This document shows, piece after piece, positions 18,166-27,488 of a DNA stretch of 37,726 nucleotides. Positions within the stretch are counted from its first letter, which is position 1. Each line of letters starts with the position of its first letter. Location of the stretch: the NCBI GenBank assembly GCA_937873265.1, contig CALMVL010000117.1:13820-51545 (forward strand), written 5' to 3'. The translations under genes were made by a program, and so were the position numbers. The notes below the pieces were generated by a model. That model was given only the letters and a program-made list of their open reading frames with translations. It made no database searches and was not told the origin of the DNA. Source of the DNA: an uncultured Granulicella sp. Lineage in GTDB: Bacteria > Acidobacteriota > Terriglobia > Terriglobales > Acidobacteriaceae.

Positions 18166-20687
18166 GCGGAATGGGAGACTACGTCGGCCACAGCGGCCAA
18201 AGCCACCGGATCGAGGTTTGCGTCGGAGTCGGCGGCAAGCGTGGCGGGGCGGAGCTCAATGATAAATCGCGCGCCGACAGGGCTGTTGGACTCCGCTCGG
18301 ATGGTTCCGCCCACCTCCTGGATGATCTTCGCGGAGATCGCCAGGCCAAGGCCGGTGCCGCGCTGCTTCGTCGAAACGTATGGCAGAAAGAGCCGCTCCC
18401 GCATGTCGTCCGTAAGGCCCGACCCGGTGTCGGCGATCGTGAGCTCGACCAGGTTGGTCTCGAGCAGGGCGGTGCCGACATGGAGCTCGCGGAGCAGCGA
18501 TCCCTGCATCGCTTCGGCGGCGTTATCGATCAGGTTGCCGAGAGCGCGCTTCAGCGCCTCGGGGTCGGCCAGCACGGGCGGCAGATCCGGAGCCAAGTCC
18601 CGCAGAATGCGAATGCGGCCGAGCCGGCCGGCGAACAGCGCCAATGCATTGTCGACGATGGTGTTGAGGTCCGCCGGCTGAGGGCGCGCTGTGGGGAACT
18701 CAGCCAAGGACGAGAACTGGTCCACCAGCGACCGCATGCTTTCGACCGACGACGAAATGACCTCCGAGCAGCGGCGGATGACGGCCACCGAGGGTGTCTG
18801 GATATCGCGGGCGTCCAGCGTGGCGCCGAGCCGGTCGATGTGGCGGCGCGTCTGCTCGGCCGAGAGGGCGATAGGCGTGAGCGGGTTCTTGATCTCGTGC
18901 GCGACGCGCCGGGCGACCTCCTTCCAGGCGGACTGCTTCTGCGCGTGGAGCAGTTCGGTCGCGTTTTCGAGCACAATGACGTAACCGCGGTGTTCCCGGT
19001 GGCGATCCGGGTGGCCGGAAGCCGTCTCGAGCAGGGCAACGGTCGCCAGCAGCTGCAGCGGTCCAGATCCACCGGTGCCGGCAGGCGCGGCCAGCTCGAG
19101 CTCGCCCGAGGCCGAGCCCATCCGATGCGAACGCCGGATGAGACGATCGAGCACCTCGGTCAGCTCAACCGGAAAGACCTCGTCGATCGTCTGTCCAAGA
19201 AACGTCCGTTGGCCGCCGGGATCGACCAGCTCGGAAAGCGCCCGGTTGGCGAGCAGGATGCGCCGCTCGGGCGAAAGCGTGGCGACCCCGTTGGGAATCG
19301 TTTCCAGCATGGTCTCGAGCTCACCCTGGCGCGCCGAAAGCGCGGCGTTGGCCGCCGAGATCTGCACCGTGGACTGCTCCACTGCAAGCCGGCTCCCTTC
19401 AAGGTCCGCTGCCATGCGATTGAATGCGCGCACCAGGTCGCCCAGTTCATCGGTCGCCGATTCAGCGACGCGGTGGCCGTAGTCTCCCCCCGCAATCAAG
19501 TCCATCGCATCCGCGAGCGACTCCACCGGCCGCGTTACCTGCTTGGACAGGTGCAGGGCAAGCCAGGATGACACAAACAGGGCTAGGCCGGTAATCATCA
19601 ACAGGAGGCCCGTGTACAGATTGCGAATCTGACGGCGCGATCGGAACAGCACCCAGTAGTTGTCCGCCGCGGAGCGCAGATGTTCCATGGTCGCGGGCAT
19701 GCCGAACGGAACGGGCAGCCCGACCACCACGGTTCCGCCCGCATGCGGCACCGCCGCGGTCCCCAGCGCATAATCAGCGCCGCCGATCGAGAAGATGGGC
19801 TGGTCCGAACGGTTCGCCGCCGCCAGAAGCGTGACATCGGTCGGTCCGGTCGCGGTCTCGCCCGGGCTGCTGCTGGCCGAAGCGAGATCCGATCCGCCGG
19901 CGTCCGAGGTGTGACCCTCAGGCAGCCATGGTTTGATCTCGGCAGACGACCCGCCGGGCTGCGGCGGATGCAGCGTCGCAATGGCATGATCGTGACGAAA
20001 CACGACCGCAAACCCGTTCTGGAGCGTGATCTCATGCTGCCGAAGCACCGCCGTGATGTCATCGCGGCGCTCGCGTTGCAGGACTCGGAAGGGCGCGACC
20101 CGTGAGGCAATCGGAAGCTCGGCACGCCGAGCCGCATGGCTAGCCTGCCCGCGCGGGTTGGGATGCGTGCGTGCGGCGGCCCGCGGCACTGCAGCCAGCG
20201 CCGGCTCCGGCGGAAGCGCCGCGGCAATAGACTCCGCCTCGACGCGTGCGTTCGCGGTCGTATACTGCGCCAGCTCCAGCGCCAAACGGGCGGAATCCTC
20301 GCGCATCTGGTTCACCGGCTGGGAAAACCAACGGTCTACGGCGCGGTTCATCAGTCCATATGAGAAGGTGACCATGAACGCGATCGGAACCAACGAGATC
20401 AGGATCGCGCCCCATAGCATGCGCGTGCGCAGCCGGGAGCCAAGCACACGCGAGCGCTGGTCGGCATACAGCTTCAACAGGTTGCGGGTGAGCAGAACCA
20501 GGATGCCCACGAACAGCAGAAACGCAAGCGCCGAAAGACCGGTAAAGAAAATGATCTCGATCGTGGTGGAGGGATTGAGAAACCGGTTGTTGAACGCGTT
20601 CAGCGTGGCCAGCACCGCAAACAGAATCAAACAGGAGACGCCAAGGCCGAGGATCAGGAGCTTGCGGCGAATCTGCTGCGTTCCCAT
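18162..20687 (-). CDS. NtrY-like membrane sensor histidine kinase
   Basis: An 841-aa protein with three N-terminal membrane spans (about 8-30, 42-67, 88-112) and a long periplasmic or variable region (about 115-355) rich in Ala, Pro and Ser. A fourth span (about 357-380) leads to a HAMP-like linker (about 381-435), a PAS-like region (about 450-580), then the kinase core. The H-box is ARRVAHEIKNPLTPI with H597; N-box NLIDNAAEAM, G1 DTGSGL and G2 GTGLGLAI follow. This is the architecture of NtrY, which senses nitrogen status or redox in alphaproteobacteria, but the signal here is unknown. It is coupled to the regulator downstream through a 4-base overlap. A perfect TATAAT lies 26 bases before the start, with an AGGAGG ribosome-binding site between. 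Confidence 0.9.
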
Positions 20688-20712
20688 GGCGCGATGCCCC
20701 TCCTGTGCCGTG

Positions 20713-20718
20713 ATTATA
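20713..20718 (-). promoter_or_regulatory. Candidate -10 element for the ntrY-like operon
   Basis: A perfect TATAAT on the minus strand would put the transcript start about 20 bases before the kinase ATG. An AGGAGG lies in between. No good -35 box appears at 16-18 bp, so the call rests on the -10 match and position. Confidence 0.45.
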
Positions 20719-20756
20719 GGCGCTCGGAGATGCGGGCTCTTGACCGTTGTTGGCGT

Positions 20757-21869
20757 CTAGAGCAGGCTCGCAACCGATGTGTACTCGCGCGCCTGTGCCT
20801 CGGCCACTGCCCGGTAGGTGAGGCTTCCGTTGAAGGTATTCACGCCCTCGGCGATGCCAGGGTCGCCCTGAATCGCCCCGGTCGCGCCCTGGTTCGCAAG
20901 CCGAAGCACATACGGGAACGTCGCATTCGTCAGGGCCAGGGTCGAGGTATTGGGAACAGCTGCGGGCATGTTCGTGACACAGTAGTGCACCACTCCCGCG
21001 ACCTCGAACGACGGGTCCGAGTGTGTCGTCGGATGCGCAGTCTCGATGCACCCGCCCTGATCAATGGCGACGTCGACGATCACCGCGCCCTTTTTCATCT
21101 TCTCGACCATCCCGCGCGTGACAATCTTGGGCGCGGCCGCGCCGGGAATCAACACGCCGCCGATGAGCAGATCGGCCTCAACCGCCGCACGCTCGACGTT
21201 GTAGCGGTTCGAGGCCACGGTAAACACCCGGCCCCCAAAGATGTCGTCCAGCTCGCGCAGCCGGTTCAGGTTGTTGTCGAGCAGCGTCACCTTTGCGCCG
21301 AGCCCCAGCGCCATCTTCGCTGCGTTCGTTCCGACAATGCCGCCGCCAATGATGCACACATTCCCTGGCGCCACCCCGGGCACCCCGCCGAGCAACACTC
21401 CCCGCCCGCCGTGCTCCTTTTCCAGGTACGCCGCGCCGACCTGTACCGAAAGCCGCCCCGCAACCTCGCTCATCGGAGTCAGCAGCGGCAGCGTGTTGGC
21501 GCGGTCACGAACCGTCTCATATGCGATGCCAATCACCTTTTTATCAAGCAGCTGCTGGGTCAACTCCTGCAGCGGAGCAAGATGGAGATACGTAAACAGC
21601 ACCAGCCCCGGCCGAAAGTGCCGGTACTCCTTCTCGGTCGGCTCCTTGACCTTCACCACCATCTCCGCGAGCCGCCAAACGTCGTAGGCCGAGCCGACGA
21701 TCTCCGCGCCGGCGTTCTGGTAGTCGTCGTCCGGCATGGCGGAAAGCGCACCCGCGTCGTGCTCCAGCAGCACGGTATGCCCTGCCTCGACCAGCGCACT
21801 CACGCCCGCGGGCGTCACGCCCACGCGACTCTCGTGGTCCTTCACTTCCTTCGGAACACCAATGATCAT
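20757..21869 (-). CDS. ald: Alanine dehydrogenase
   Basis: A 370-aa NAD-dependent enzyme that interconverts L-alanine with pyruvate and ammonia. Catalytic Lys75 (in VKVKEP, 71-77) and His96 (in FTYLHL) are in the family positions, and [23 protein letters not shown] (1-23) is the usual N-terminus. The NAD-binding segment [18 protein letters not shown] (about 175-192) and the C-terminal [14 protein letters not shown] are intact. The gene is upstream of the ntrY-like kinase on the same strand with a 69-bp gap, so read-through is possible. The nitrogen link (ammonia release or assimilation) fits an NtrY/NtrX neighbour but does not prove it. Confidence 0.97.
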   Translation of the reverse strand: MIIGVPKEVKDHESRVGVTPAGVSALVEAGHTVLLEHDAGALSAMPDDDYQNAGAEIVGSAYDVWRLAEMVVKVKEPTEKEYRHFRPGLVLFTYLHLAPLQELTQQLLDKKVIGIAYETVRDRANTLPLLTPMSEVAGRLSVQVGAAYLEKEHGGRGVLLGGVPGVAPGNVCIIGGGIVGTNAAKMALGLGAKVTLLDNNLNRLRELDDIFGGRVFTVASNRYNVERAAVEADLLIGGVLIPGAAAPKIVTRGMVEKMKKGAVIVDVAIDQGGCIETAHPTTHSDPSFEVAGVVHYCVTNMPAAVPNTSTLALTNATFPYVLRLANQGATGAIQGDPGIAEGVNTFNGSLTYRAVAEAQAREYTSVASLL

Positions 21870-22051
21870 GGCTTAATTGTAAGCGCCACACGCGCGTCAA
21901 GAAGGGTGCACGCCGCAGCGCGACGCATCTCCCCGATCAGTTCTTCCAGACCACCTCCCCCGGGACAGACTCCCCGCCAACGCTCGTGGAAAGAGCAAAC
22001 CCGTGCGCGGTTTACACTGGAGAAAGTCTCCTTCAGGAACGTTCCCCACCC

Positions 22052-23116
22052 ATGTCTTCGAATTCGTTTCAGACGCGGTACTCCCGCATCAGCAACATGC
22101 GGTCCCTGTTCAGCCTCTTTTCAAGCGATCTTGCGATCGACCTGGGAACTGCCAACACGCTTGTCTTCGCGCACGGCAAGGGAATCGTGGTCAACGAGCC
22201 CTCCATCATTGCGGTAAACAAGAACACCAACGAGGTGGAGGCCGTCGGCAAAGAGGCCAAGGAGATGCTCGGCCGTACCCCCGGCAACATCGTCGCCATC
22301 AAGCCGATGAAGGACGGCGTCATTGCCGACTTCAAGCAGACCGAGAAGATGCTGAACTACTTCATCCAGAAAGCCCACAACCGCAAGATGATGGTGCATC
22401 CGCGGATCGTCATCGGCGTCCCCAGCGAGATCACGCAGGTGGAAAAGCGCGCCGTCATGGACTCCGCCTACCGGGCCAAAGCCTCCGAAGTCCACCTCGT
22501 CGAGCAAGCCATGGTCGCCGCTGTCGGCGCCGGCCTGCCCATTACCGAGCCCGGCGGCAACATGGTCGTCGACATCGGCGGCGGAACCACGGACATTGCG
22601 GTTATCTCGCTCGCCGGCATCGTTTATTCCCGCTCCGTGCGCATGGCCGGCAATCAGATGGACGAGGCCGTCATCACCTATCTCAAACGCAAATACAACC
22701 TGCTGATCGGCGAGCGCACGGGCGAGCAGATCAAGATGGAGCTCGGGTCCGCCTATCCGCTCGACAAGCCGATCACTATGGAGATCAAAGGCCGAAACCT
22801 CATCGAGGGCGTTCCCAAGACCATCACCATTGACGACTCCGAGATCCGCGAGGCGCTCGGCGAGTCCATCGCGACCATCATCAACGCCATCCGCGTCGCT
22901 CTCGAGCGCACGCCGCCCGAACTCTCGGCCGACATCTCCGATCGCGGCATCGTCCTCACCGGCGGAGGCGCGCTCATCAAGAACCTCGATAAACGCATCC
23001 GCGAAGAGACCGGCCTCCCCGTGTCGATCGCCGACGATCCGCTCGCGTCGGTCGTGCTCGGCACAGGCAAGATGCTCAGCGACTTCAAGCTCCTGCGCAA
23101 GATCTCGATTGATTGA
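22052..23116 (+). CDS. mreB: Rod shape-determining protein MreB
   Basis: A 355-aa actin homologue that forms membrane-bound filaments and places elongasome cell-wall synthesis. The phosphate-1 motif AIDLGTANT (about residues 29-37), phosphate-2 VVDIGGGTTDIAVI, the adenosine motif VLTGGGALIKNLD and the connecting segments are all present. I start at the ATG at 22052 (MSSNSFQ), with AGGAA 12 bases upstream. An in-frame upstream ATG at 21986 would add 22 residues of no MreB character. The downstream Met at residue 16 (MRSLFSLFSSDLAIDLG) resembles the usual family start but lacks a ribosome-binding site. mreC, mreD, pbpA and rodA are not adjacent, and the next gene is convergent. A TACACT hexamer 34 bases upstream may be a -10. 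Confidence 0.97.
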   Translation: MSSNSFQTRYSRISNMRSLFSLFSSDLAIDLGTANTLVFAHGKGIVVNEPSIIAVNKNTNEVEAVGKEAKEMLGRTPGNIVAIKPMKDGVIADFKQTEKMLNYFIQKAHNRKMMVHPRIVIGVPSEITQVEKRAVMDSAYRAKASEVHLVEQAMVAAVGAGLPITEPGGNMVVDIGGGTTDIAVISLAGIVYSRSVRMAGNQMDEAVITYLKRKYNLLIGERTGEQIKMELGSAYPLDKPITMEIKGRNLIEGVPKTITIDDSEIREALGESIATIINAIRVALERTPPELSADISDRGIVLTGGGALIKNLDKRIREETGLPVSIADDPLASVVLGTGKMLSDFKLLRKISID

Positions 23117-23184
23117 AGCCGACTCCGCAGGCTAGATCACCCAGCGGGAACGGCTGCCGCTCACTCACAGCCAGCAGAACGACG

Positions 23185-24609
23185 TCATGATGCCTGCGAT
23201 CGTACGGCAGCGTCCGGCGTCGCAGCGTCGCCCGACGACGTAACCAGACTCACCCGCAATCGATCAATCCGCCGATCCGTCGACGCCAGCACCTCCATGC
23301 GCAGCCCATCCTGCTCGACCACCTCGCCGCGTGTTGGGATGTGTCCCGCGATCTCCGTCACCAGCCCACCCATGGTCGTCGCCTCGTAGGCGTTCGGCTG
23401 CGGCAGGGCGATCTCTTCCCGGGTCGGCAAGGGATCCGAAGCGGCATCGAACTCGTCCGGCTCGCTGCCAGTCGGGCTCGAAGCGGCGGCCGGACGATAC
23501 ACATCGTGGTCGCGAAACAGATCGCGCAGCCGAAACACTTCAAAGGTGCCCGGAACCAGAAACGATCCGTCGCCCTCCGGCACCGGCGCGTCCTCGGAGT
23601 CCTCATCGTCGTGTTCGTCGGCGATCTCGCCCACAATCGCCTCCAGCAGGTCCTCAATCGTTACCAGACCAGCAACCGAACCGTACTCATCGATCACGAT
23701 GCGCATGTGCTGCTTTTCCCGCTGCATCTCGCGCAGCAGCTCGGCGACGTTCTTGGTCTCCGGTACAAATGCCGCGGGCCGCTGCAACTCGGCAACCCTC
23801 TGCGTCGGCGCGTCCGTGTCGGAAATCTGCAGCAGATCATGCGCAAACGCGATGCCCGTGATGTCGTCGAGCGTTTCACCGTAGACCGGCACGCGGGAAA
23901 ATGCATGCTCCTCGATGACGGAGGTAAACTGCTGCAGCGTGAGGTATTCCGGCACGGCAAACACGTCCGGCCGCGGCGTCATGACCTCCCGCACCACCTT
24001 GTCGCCGAACTCAACCACCGACCGGACCAGATCCCGGTCGGACTCCTCCAAAATGCCCTCCTCTTCGCCGGCCTCGAGCAGTGCCTCCATCGCGCCCGCC
24101 GCCGACGCGTCTTCGGTTCTCTCAGGCGTTTCCGGCTCGGCCAGCGCAACGATCGACAGCAGCAAGCCGAGCAGAAGCGTAACCGGCAGGATCACATAGA
24201 AAAGCCCCTGCAGCACCGGCCGGATGCGCACCGTCCATCGGCCGCGTGTCCGCGCGAACAGGATTTGCGGCAGCAGCCAATCGAAAAACAGGATCAGCAG
24301 AACGAGCTCAACGGCGGTCTGGACCATTTGCGCTGCGTGCGGCGTCGTCCCGTTGTTGCGAAATGAATGTGCTCCGATCAGGAGTGCCACGGCGGCGAGC
24401 GAGAGCTGCCGCAGCAGCGAAGCTGAGATCGCGATGGAGTCACGGGCGAGCCGCAGCCGAGGTTCCATGGCCGTCTGCCAGATATCCAGGTTTTCCTGGT
24501 TCTCCCGTGCCAGAAACTTCCCCATCTCCGAGTAGAGCCGATCGATGTACGCCGCAACGGAGAGGATGGCCAGCAGCACCGCAATCGAGAGCCCATAGAT
24601 CCAACTCAT
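23185..24609 (-). CDS. HlyC/CorC (CNNM)-family membrane transporter protein
   Basis: A 474-aa protein of the hemolysin-C/CorC group, whose members bind or transport divalent cations such as Mg2+ and Co2+. It has an N-terminal membrane part with about 4 spans (about 3-25, 60-82, 92-112 and 130-155; DUF21-like), a CBS pair (about 205-330) containing VREVMTPRPDVFAVPEYLT, HAFSRVPVYGE and DEYGSVAGLVTIEDLLEAI, and a C-terminal CorC-HlyC domain (about 345-460). The last is interrupted by an acidic and Pro/Ser-rich insert (about 368-410). Its ATG overlaps the ybeY stop (24606-24609), so it is coupled to ybeY as in many bacteria, where phoH, ybeY and corC travel together. The substrate is not determined. 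Confidence 0.9.
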   Translation of the reverse strand: MSWIYGLSIAVLLAILSVAAYIDRLYSEMGKFLARENQENLDIWQTAMEPRLRLARDSIAISASLLRQLSLAAVALLIGAHSFRNNGTTPHAAQMVQTAVELVLLILFFDWLLPQILFARTRGRWTVRIRPVLQGLFYVILPVTLLLGLLLSIVALAEPETPERTEDASAAGAMEALLEAGEEEGILEESDRDLVRSVVEFGDKVVREVMTPRPDVFAVPEYLTLQQFTSVIEEHAFSRVPVYGETLDDITGIAFAHDLLQISDTDAPTQRVAELQRPAAFVPETKNVAELLREMQREKQHMRIVIDEYGSVAGLVTIEDLLEAIVGEIADEHDDEDSEDAPVPEGDGSFLVPGTFEVFRLRDLFRDHDVYRPAAASSPTGSEPDEFDAASDPLPTREEIALPQPNAYEATTMGGLVTEIAGHIPTRGEVVEQDGLRMEVLASTDRRIDRLRVSLVTSSGDAATPDAAVRSQAS

Positions 24610-25205
24610 CGGCGTCCTCCGCTGCGGGACCGCGCACCGTTGATAGAGGGAGACCCGCCGCTCGCCTCGGATTGCATCGGACGAGCACGCCGTGCAACCG
24701 CTGCCATCGGCATCACCCGCGGCGTCTCAAGACCCGCGCGCACCCGCTTGATCGGCACGGCCGCACTCCGCTCGATCAGCGATCCGGGAAGCCGCAGCTC
24801 GCGGCGAAGCTCCGCCTCACGTTCGGCCATCTCGCCCTCATCCGTCTCATGATCCATGCCGGCGAGGTGCAGCAGCCCATGCAGCAGCAAAATGCGCAGC
24901 TCTGTCGCCAGCGAATGGCCGTGCTCCTCAGCCTGCCTGCCAGCCGTCTCGAGCGAGATCGCAAGGTCGCCAGTATGCTGGTGCTCTTCTGGAAGCCCCG
25001 GCATCGGCTCGGCTGGAAAGCTGAGCACGTCCGTGGCGTTGTTCTTGCCGCGAAAGCTCCGGTTCAGCCGCTTTACCTCGGTGTCCGAGGTCAGCAGTAC
25101 GTCCACCGCTCCACGCAGGCCCGCGGCCGCATGGGCGCGACGCAAAAAACGGGTCAAAGCCGGCTTAGAAACGGAACAGCGGGTGCGAAGATCGATGGTG
25201 ATCAT
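24606..25205 (-). CDS. ybeY: Endoribonuclease YbeY (rRNA maturation factor) with a C-terminal extension
   Basis: A 199-aa single-strand endoribonuclease needed for 16S rRNA 3' maturation and ribosome quality control. The zinc motif is HGLLHLAGMDH (109-119), preceded by NATDVLSFP (56-64) and GDLAIS (79-84). The family is normally about 150 aa. Here about 58 extra residues, rich in Arg, Ser and Ala, follow residue 141. Its start overlaps the GH16 stop by 4 bases (25202-25205) and its stop overlaps the hlyC start. It therefore sits inside a tightly coupled phoH-GH16-ybeY-hlyC run. The extension is likely disordered and may be lineage-specific. Confidence 0.95.
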   Translation of the reverse strand: MITIDLRTRCSVSKPALTRFLRRAHAAAGLRGAVDVLLTSDTEVKRLNRSFRGKNNATDVLSFPAEPMPGLPEEHQHTGDLAISLETAGRQAEEHGHSLATELRILLLHGLLHLAGMDHETDEGEMAEREAELRRELRLPGSLIERSAAVPIKRVRAGLETPRVMPMAAVARRARPMQSEASGGSPSINGARSRSGGRR

Positions 25206-26107
25206 CGGGGCGCAGGAACTGCCGGCGAGGAATCTCGGCGATACACGCGAACGTAGTCGACCAGCATCTGTTGCGGAAAGGCAGTCGAGGCGTCCGGGTT
25301 ACCGGGCCAGTCTCCGCCCACAGCGAAGTTCAGGATCACGAAAAACGGATGATCGTATGCCCAGTGCGCGCCCGGCGGCAGATCGGCCGGCGTTCGCTCA
25401 ACGATCAAACGATCATCGAAGAAGAACTTGATGTCGTTCGGAGCCCATTCAACCGCGTACACATGAAAGCCGGAGTTGGTCGTCTCCCCCGCAGGCAGCG
25501 GAAACTTGGCCGAGATCGCATGTCCGCCGCTGTACCCTGGGCCGTGCAGCGTGCTGTACACCGTCGACGGATCGCCGATCTCTTCCATGATGTCGATTTC
25601 GCCGCACCTGGGCCAACCCGCGCTGGCAACGTCCTCGCCCAGCAGCCAGAACGCCGGCCAGATCCCCTTGCCCACCGGAAGCTGCATTCGCGCCTCAAAC
25701 CGGCCGTACGCCTGGGCAAAGCGCCCCTGTGTCTTGATCCGCGCCGAGGTGTAGCTCCGTGCAAATCCGTCCGCCCCCGTCAGGTCTTCCTTCCGTGCCG
25801 TGATCACCAGGTGGCCGTCGCGTTGCTCGATGTTCGTCCGATGGTCCGTGTATGTCTCGAGCTCATGGTTGCCGTAGCCGCCCCCGCCCAGGTCGAAGCT
25901 CCACTTGCTCGCGTCGACCGCAGTGCCGTTCGCGCCATGGAACTCGTCCGACCAGGCCAGCTGCCAGCCCGGCTTAGCGGACTGTTCCGAGGGCGCTGCC
26001 ACCTGGCCCACGCCCCACGGCGAAGCTGGCAACGATCCGAGCAGCAGCAATCCCGTGCGGAGGAGCGCACGTCCGTTCGATCTACTGGGGGGTTCTGTCG
26101 TCTTCAT
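25202..26107 (-). CDS. Secreted glycoside hydrolase family 16 beta-glucanase
   Basis: A 301-aa protein with a signal peptide (basic N-region to NGRALLRTG, hydrophobic LLLLGSLPAS, cut near AAPSEQ about residue 38). The GH16 domain carries DEFHG (54-58) and the catalytic ExDxxE in GEIDIMEEIG (E170 nucleophile, D172, E175 acid/base). AFWLLG and HVYAVEWAPNDIKFFFDD complete the family profile. GH16 enzymes of this type cut beta-1,3 or mixed beta-1,3/1,4 glucans (laminarinase or lichenase), outside the cell. I chose the ATG at 26107 because it leaves a clean signal peptide and puts the hairpin at 26125-26148 outside the coding region. The next ATG upstream (26155) would translate through that hairpin. 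The 4-base overlap with ybeY is unusual for a secreted enzyme. Confidence 0.9.
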   Translation of the reverse strand: MKTTEPPSRSNGRALLRTGLLLLGSLPASPWGVGQVAAPSEQSAKPGWQLAWSDEFHGANGTAVDASKWSFDLGGGGYGNHELETYTDHRTNIEQRDGHLVITARKEDLTGADGFARSYTSARIKTQGRFAQAYGRFEARMQLPVGKGIWPAFWLLGEDVASAGWPRCGEIDIMEEIGDPSTVYSTLHGPGYSGGHAISAKFPLPAGETTNSGFHVYAVEWAPNDIKFFFDDRLIVERTPADLPPGAHWAYDHPFFVILNFAVGGDWPGNPDASTAFPQQMLVDYVRVYRRDSSPAVPAPR

Positions 26108-26124
26108 CCGAAGCAAGGCAAGGT

Positions 26125-26148
26125 ACGGAGGGCACCTTCGCCCTCCGT
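26125..26148 (-). terminator. Perfect 9-bp hairpin between phoH and the GH16 gene
   Basis: The stem is ACGGAGGGC / GCCCTCCGT with the 6-base loop ACCTTC, 25 bases after the phoH stop. No U tract follows. It may attenuate or process the phoH-ybeY transcript before the GH16 start. Confidence 0.55.
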
Positions 26149-26173
26149 GCTCCATGGTAGCGCAGCGCGCCGT

Positions 26174-27214
26174 CTACTGCGGTTTGGCAACAACAGCGGG
26201 CACAGCCGAGCCCAGACCGGACCCGGGCAGATTCGTCTCACTAGCCGAGAGCGGCAGCTGCTGCTGCGCCCGGCCATAACTGTCGTACGCGCGAACAATC
26301 CGCTGCACCAGGTGGTGCCGAACCACGTCCACGTCGTCGAAGCGGCAGAAGCGGATCCCCTCGACGCCTTCGAGCACATGCAACGCCTCGAGCAGGCCGG
26401 ACTTCTTCGGATTCGGCAGATCTACCTGCGTCAGGTCTCCGGTGATTACTGCCTTCGAATTGTTGCCCAGACGTGTCACAAACATCTTCATCTGCTCGTT
26501 CGTCGTGTTCTGCGCCTCATCCATGATGATGAAGGCGTCTGAAAGCGTGCGTCCCCGCATGAACGCCAGCGGCGCGACCTCGATCACGTTTCGCTCGAGC
26601 AGCTTGTCCACCTTGTCCTGGTCCAGCAGATCGTAGAGCGCGTCATACAGCGGACGAAGGTACGGATCGACCTTCTCCTGCAGCGACCCGGGAAGGAAGC
26701 CCAGCCGCTCGCCGGCCTCAACCGCCGGCCGAACCAGGATGATGCGCGAAATCTTCTTGGACATCAGCGCCGACACCGCCATGGCGACCGCAAGATAGGT
26801 CTTTCCCGTACCGGCAGGACCCAGCCCGAAGGTCATGTCACACGCCTCGATCGCCTCCACGTACTTGCGCTGGTTCGGCGATCGCGGCTGCACCATGCGC
26901 TTGACGCCCGTTGATCGCTGCCGGCCCGACTCCACCAGGCTTTTCAGCGTCACGTTCGGGTCCGCCACCACCAGCTTCAGCATCCCGTGCAGTTCGCCGT
27001 TCTGCAGGTTCACGCCGGACCTGCGGAGGCTGTCGAAGTCCGAAAAGATGCACTGCACGCGCACAACGGCGTCCGGCTCGCCACACACGTGGATCCCATC
27101 CGAGCGGAGGTCAAGGGTGACCCCCAGTTGATCTTCCATCAGACGAAGATTCTCGTCGTGCGTGCCATAGAGTGGCTCAATACCGGTGGTGATCGCGATC
27201 GTTTTCTTTATCAA
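26174..27214 (-). CDS. PhoH-family ATPase
   Basis: A 346-aa PhoH-like P-loop protein (PhoH/YbeZ type), an ATPase thought to act with YbeY in RNA processing. The Walker A motif GPAGTGKT is at 132-139, Walker B lies in AFIIMDEAQN (about 229-238), and LVRPAVEAGERLGFLPG, LERNVIEVAPLAFMRGRTL and VITGDLTQVDLP follow. The N-terminal 1-100 residues form the usual KH-like or NYN-like leader region. Start is TTG at 27212-27214, with a GGAGGT ribosome-binding site 11 bases upstream that lies in the loop and 3' arm of a small hairpin. The gene heads the run phoH, GH16, ybeY, hlyC. A TTGACG-17-TAATCT promoter lies about 195 bases before the start. Confidence 0.94.
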   Translation of the reverse strand: MIKKTIAITTGIEPLYGTHDENLRLMEDQLGVTLDLRSDGIHVCGEPDAVVRVQCIFSDFDSLRRSGVNLQNGELHGMLKLVVADPNVTLKSLVESGRQRSTGVKRMVQPRSPNQRKYVEAIEACDMTFGLGPAGTGKTYLAVAMAVSALMSKKISRIILVRPAVEAGERLGFLPGSLQEKVDPYLRPLYDALYDLLDQDKVDKLLERNVIEVAPLAFMRGRTLSDAFIIMDEAQNTTNEQMKMFVTRLGNNSKAVITGDLTQVDLPNPKKSGLLEALHVLEGVEGIRFCRFDDVDVVRHHLVQRIVRAYDSYGRAQQQLPLSASETNLPGSGLGSAVPAVVAKPQ

Positions 27215-27405
27215 AAGTGGGTCTGACCTCCGTCAGGAAAACGCAGTTTGGCGCTCAACCATTGGACGCGATTGAGGGCAGGTTGGACACAGAAAGTCGC
27301 AGGGAGGACGGGTCGACGAACCGGCGGCGCAGTTGGGGGAGAGAAAGCTGCGGAGAGTGAAACTGTTGGCGCGAGCGATGGAAGTCGAGTGCCAAAGATG
27401 CGCAC

Positions 27406-27434
27406 AGATTAGAACGGCGGAGCACGGTCGTCAA
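27406..27434 (-). promoter_or_regulatory. Candidate housekeeping promoter for the phoH operon
   Basis: TTGACG (27434-27429) and TAATCT (27411-27406) are separated by exactly 17 bases on the minus strand, giving a strong match to the consensus. The transcript would start near 27399, leaving a leader of about 185 bases. Confidence 0.65.
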
Positions 27435-27488
27435 GCGGGATCTCGTGCCGCCCGTCCCAGGGGCGACCCACGGTGCCCTCCATCCTGC

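Noticed and set aside
21876-21900. Promoter for ald (TTGACG and TACAAT)
   Set aside because: The spacing is only 13 bases, and the -10 would lie 6 bases from the ATG, too close for a standard promoter.
27211-27405. Possible 64-codon leader peptide upstream of phoH
   Set aside because: It starts with GTG inside the predicted -10 region, ahead of the transcript start, has no ribosome-binding site and no conserved feature.
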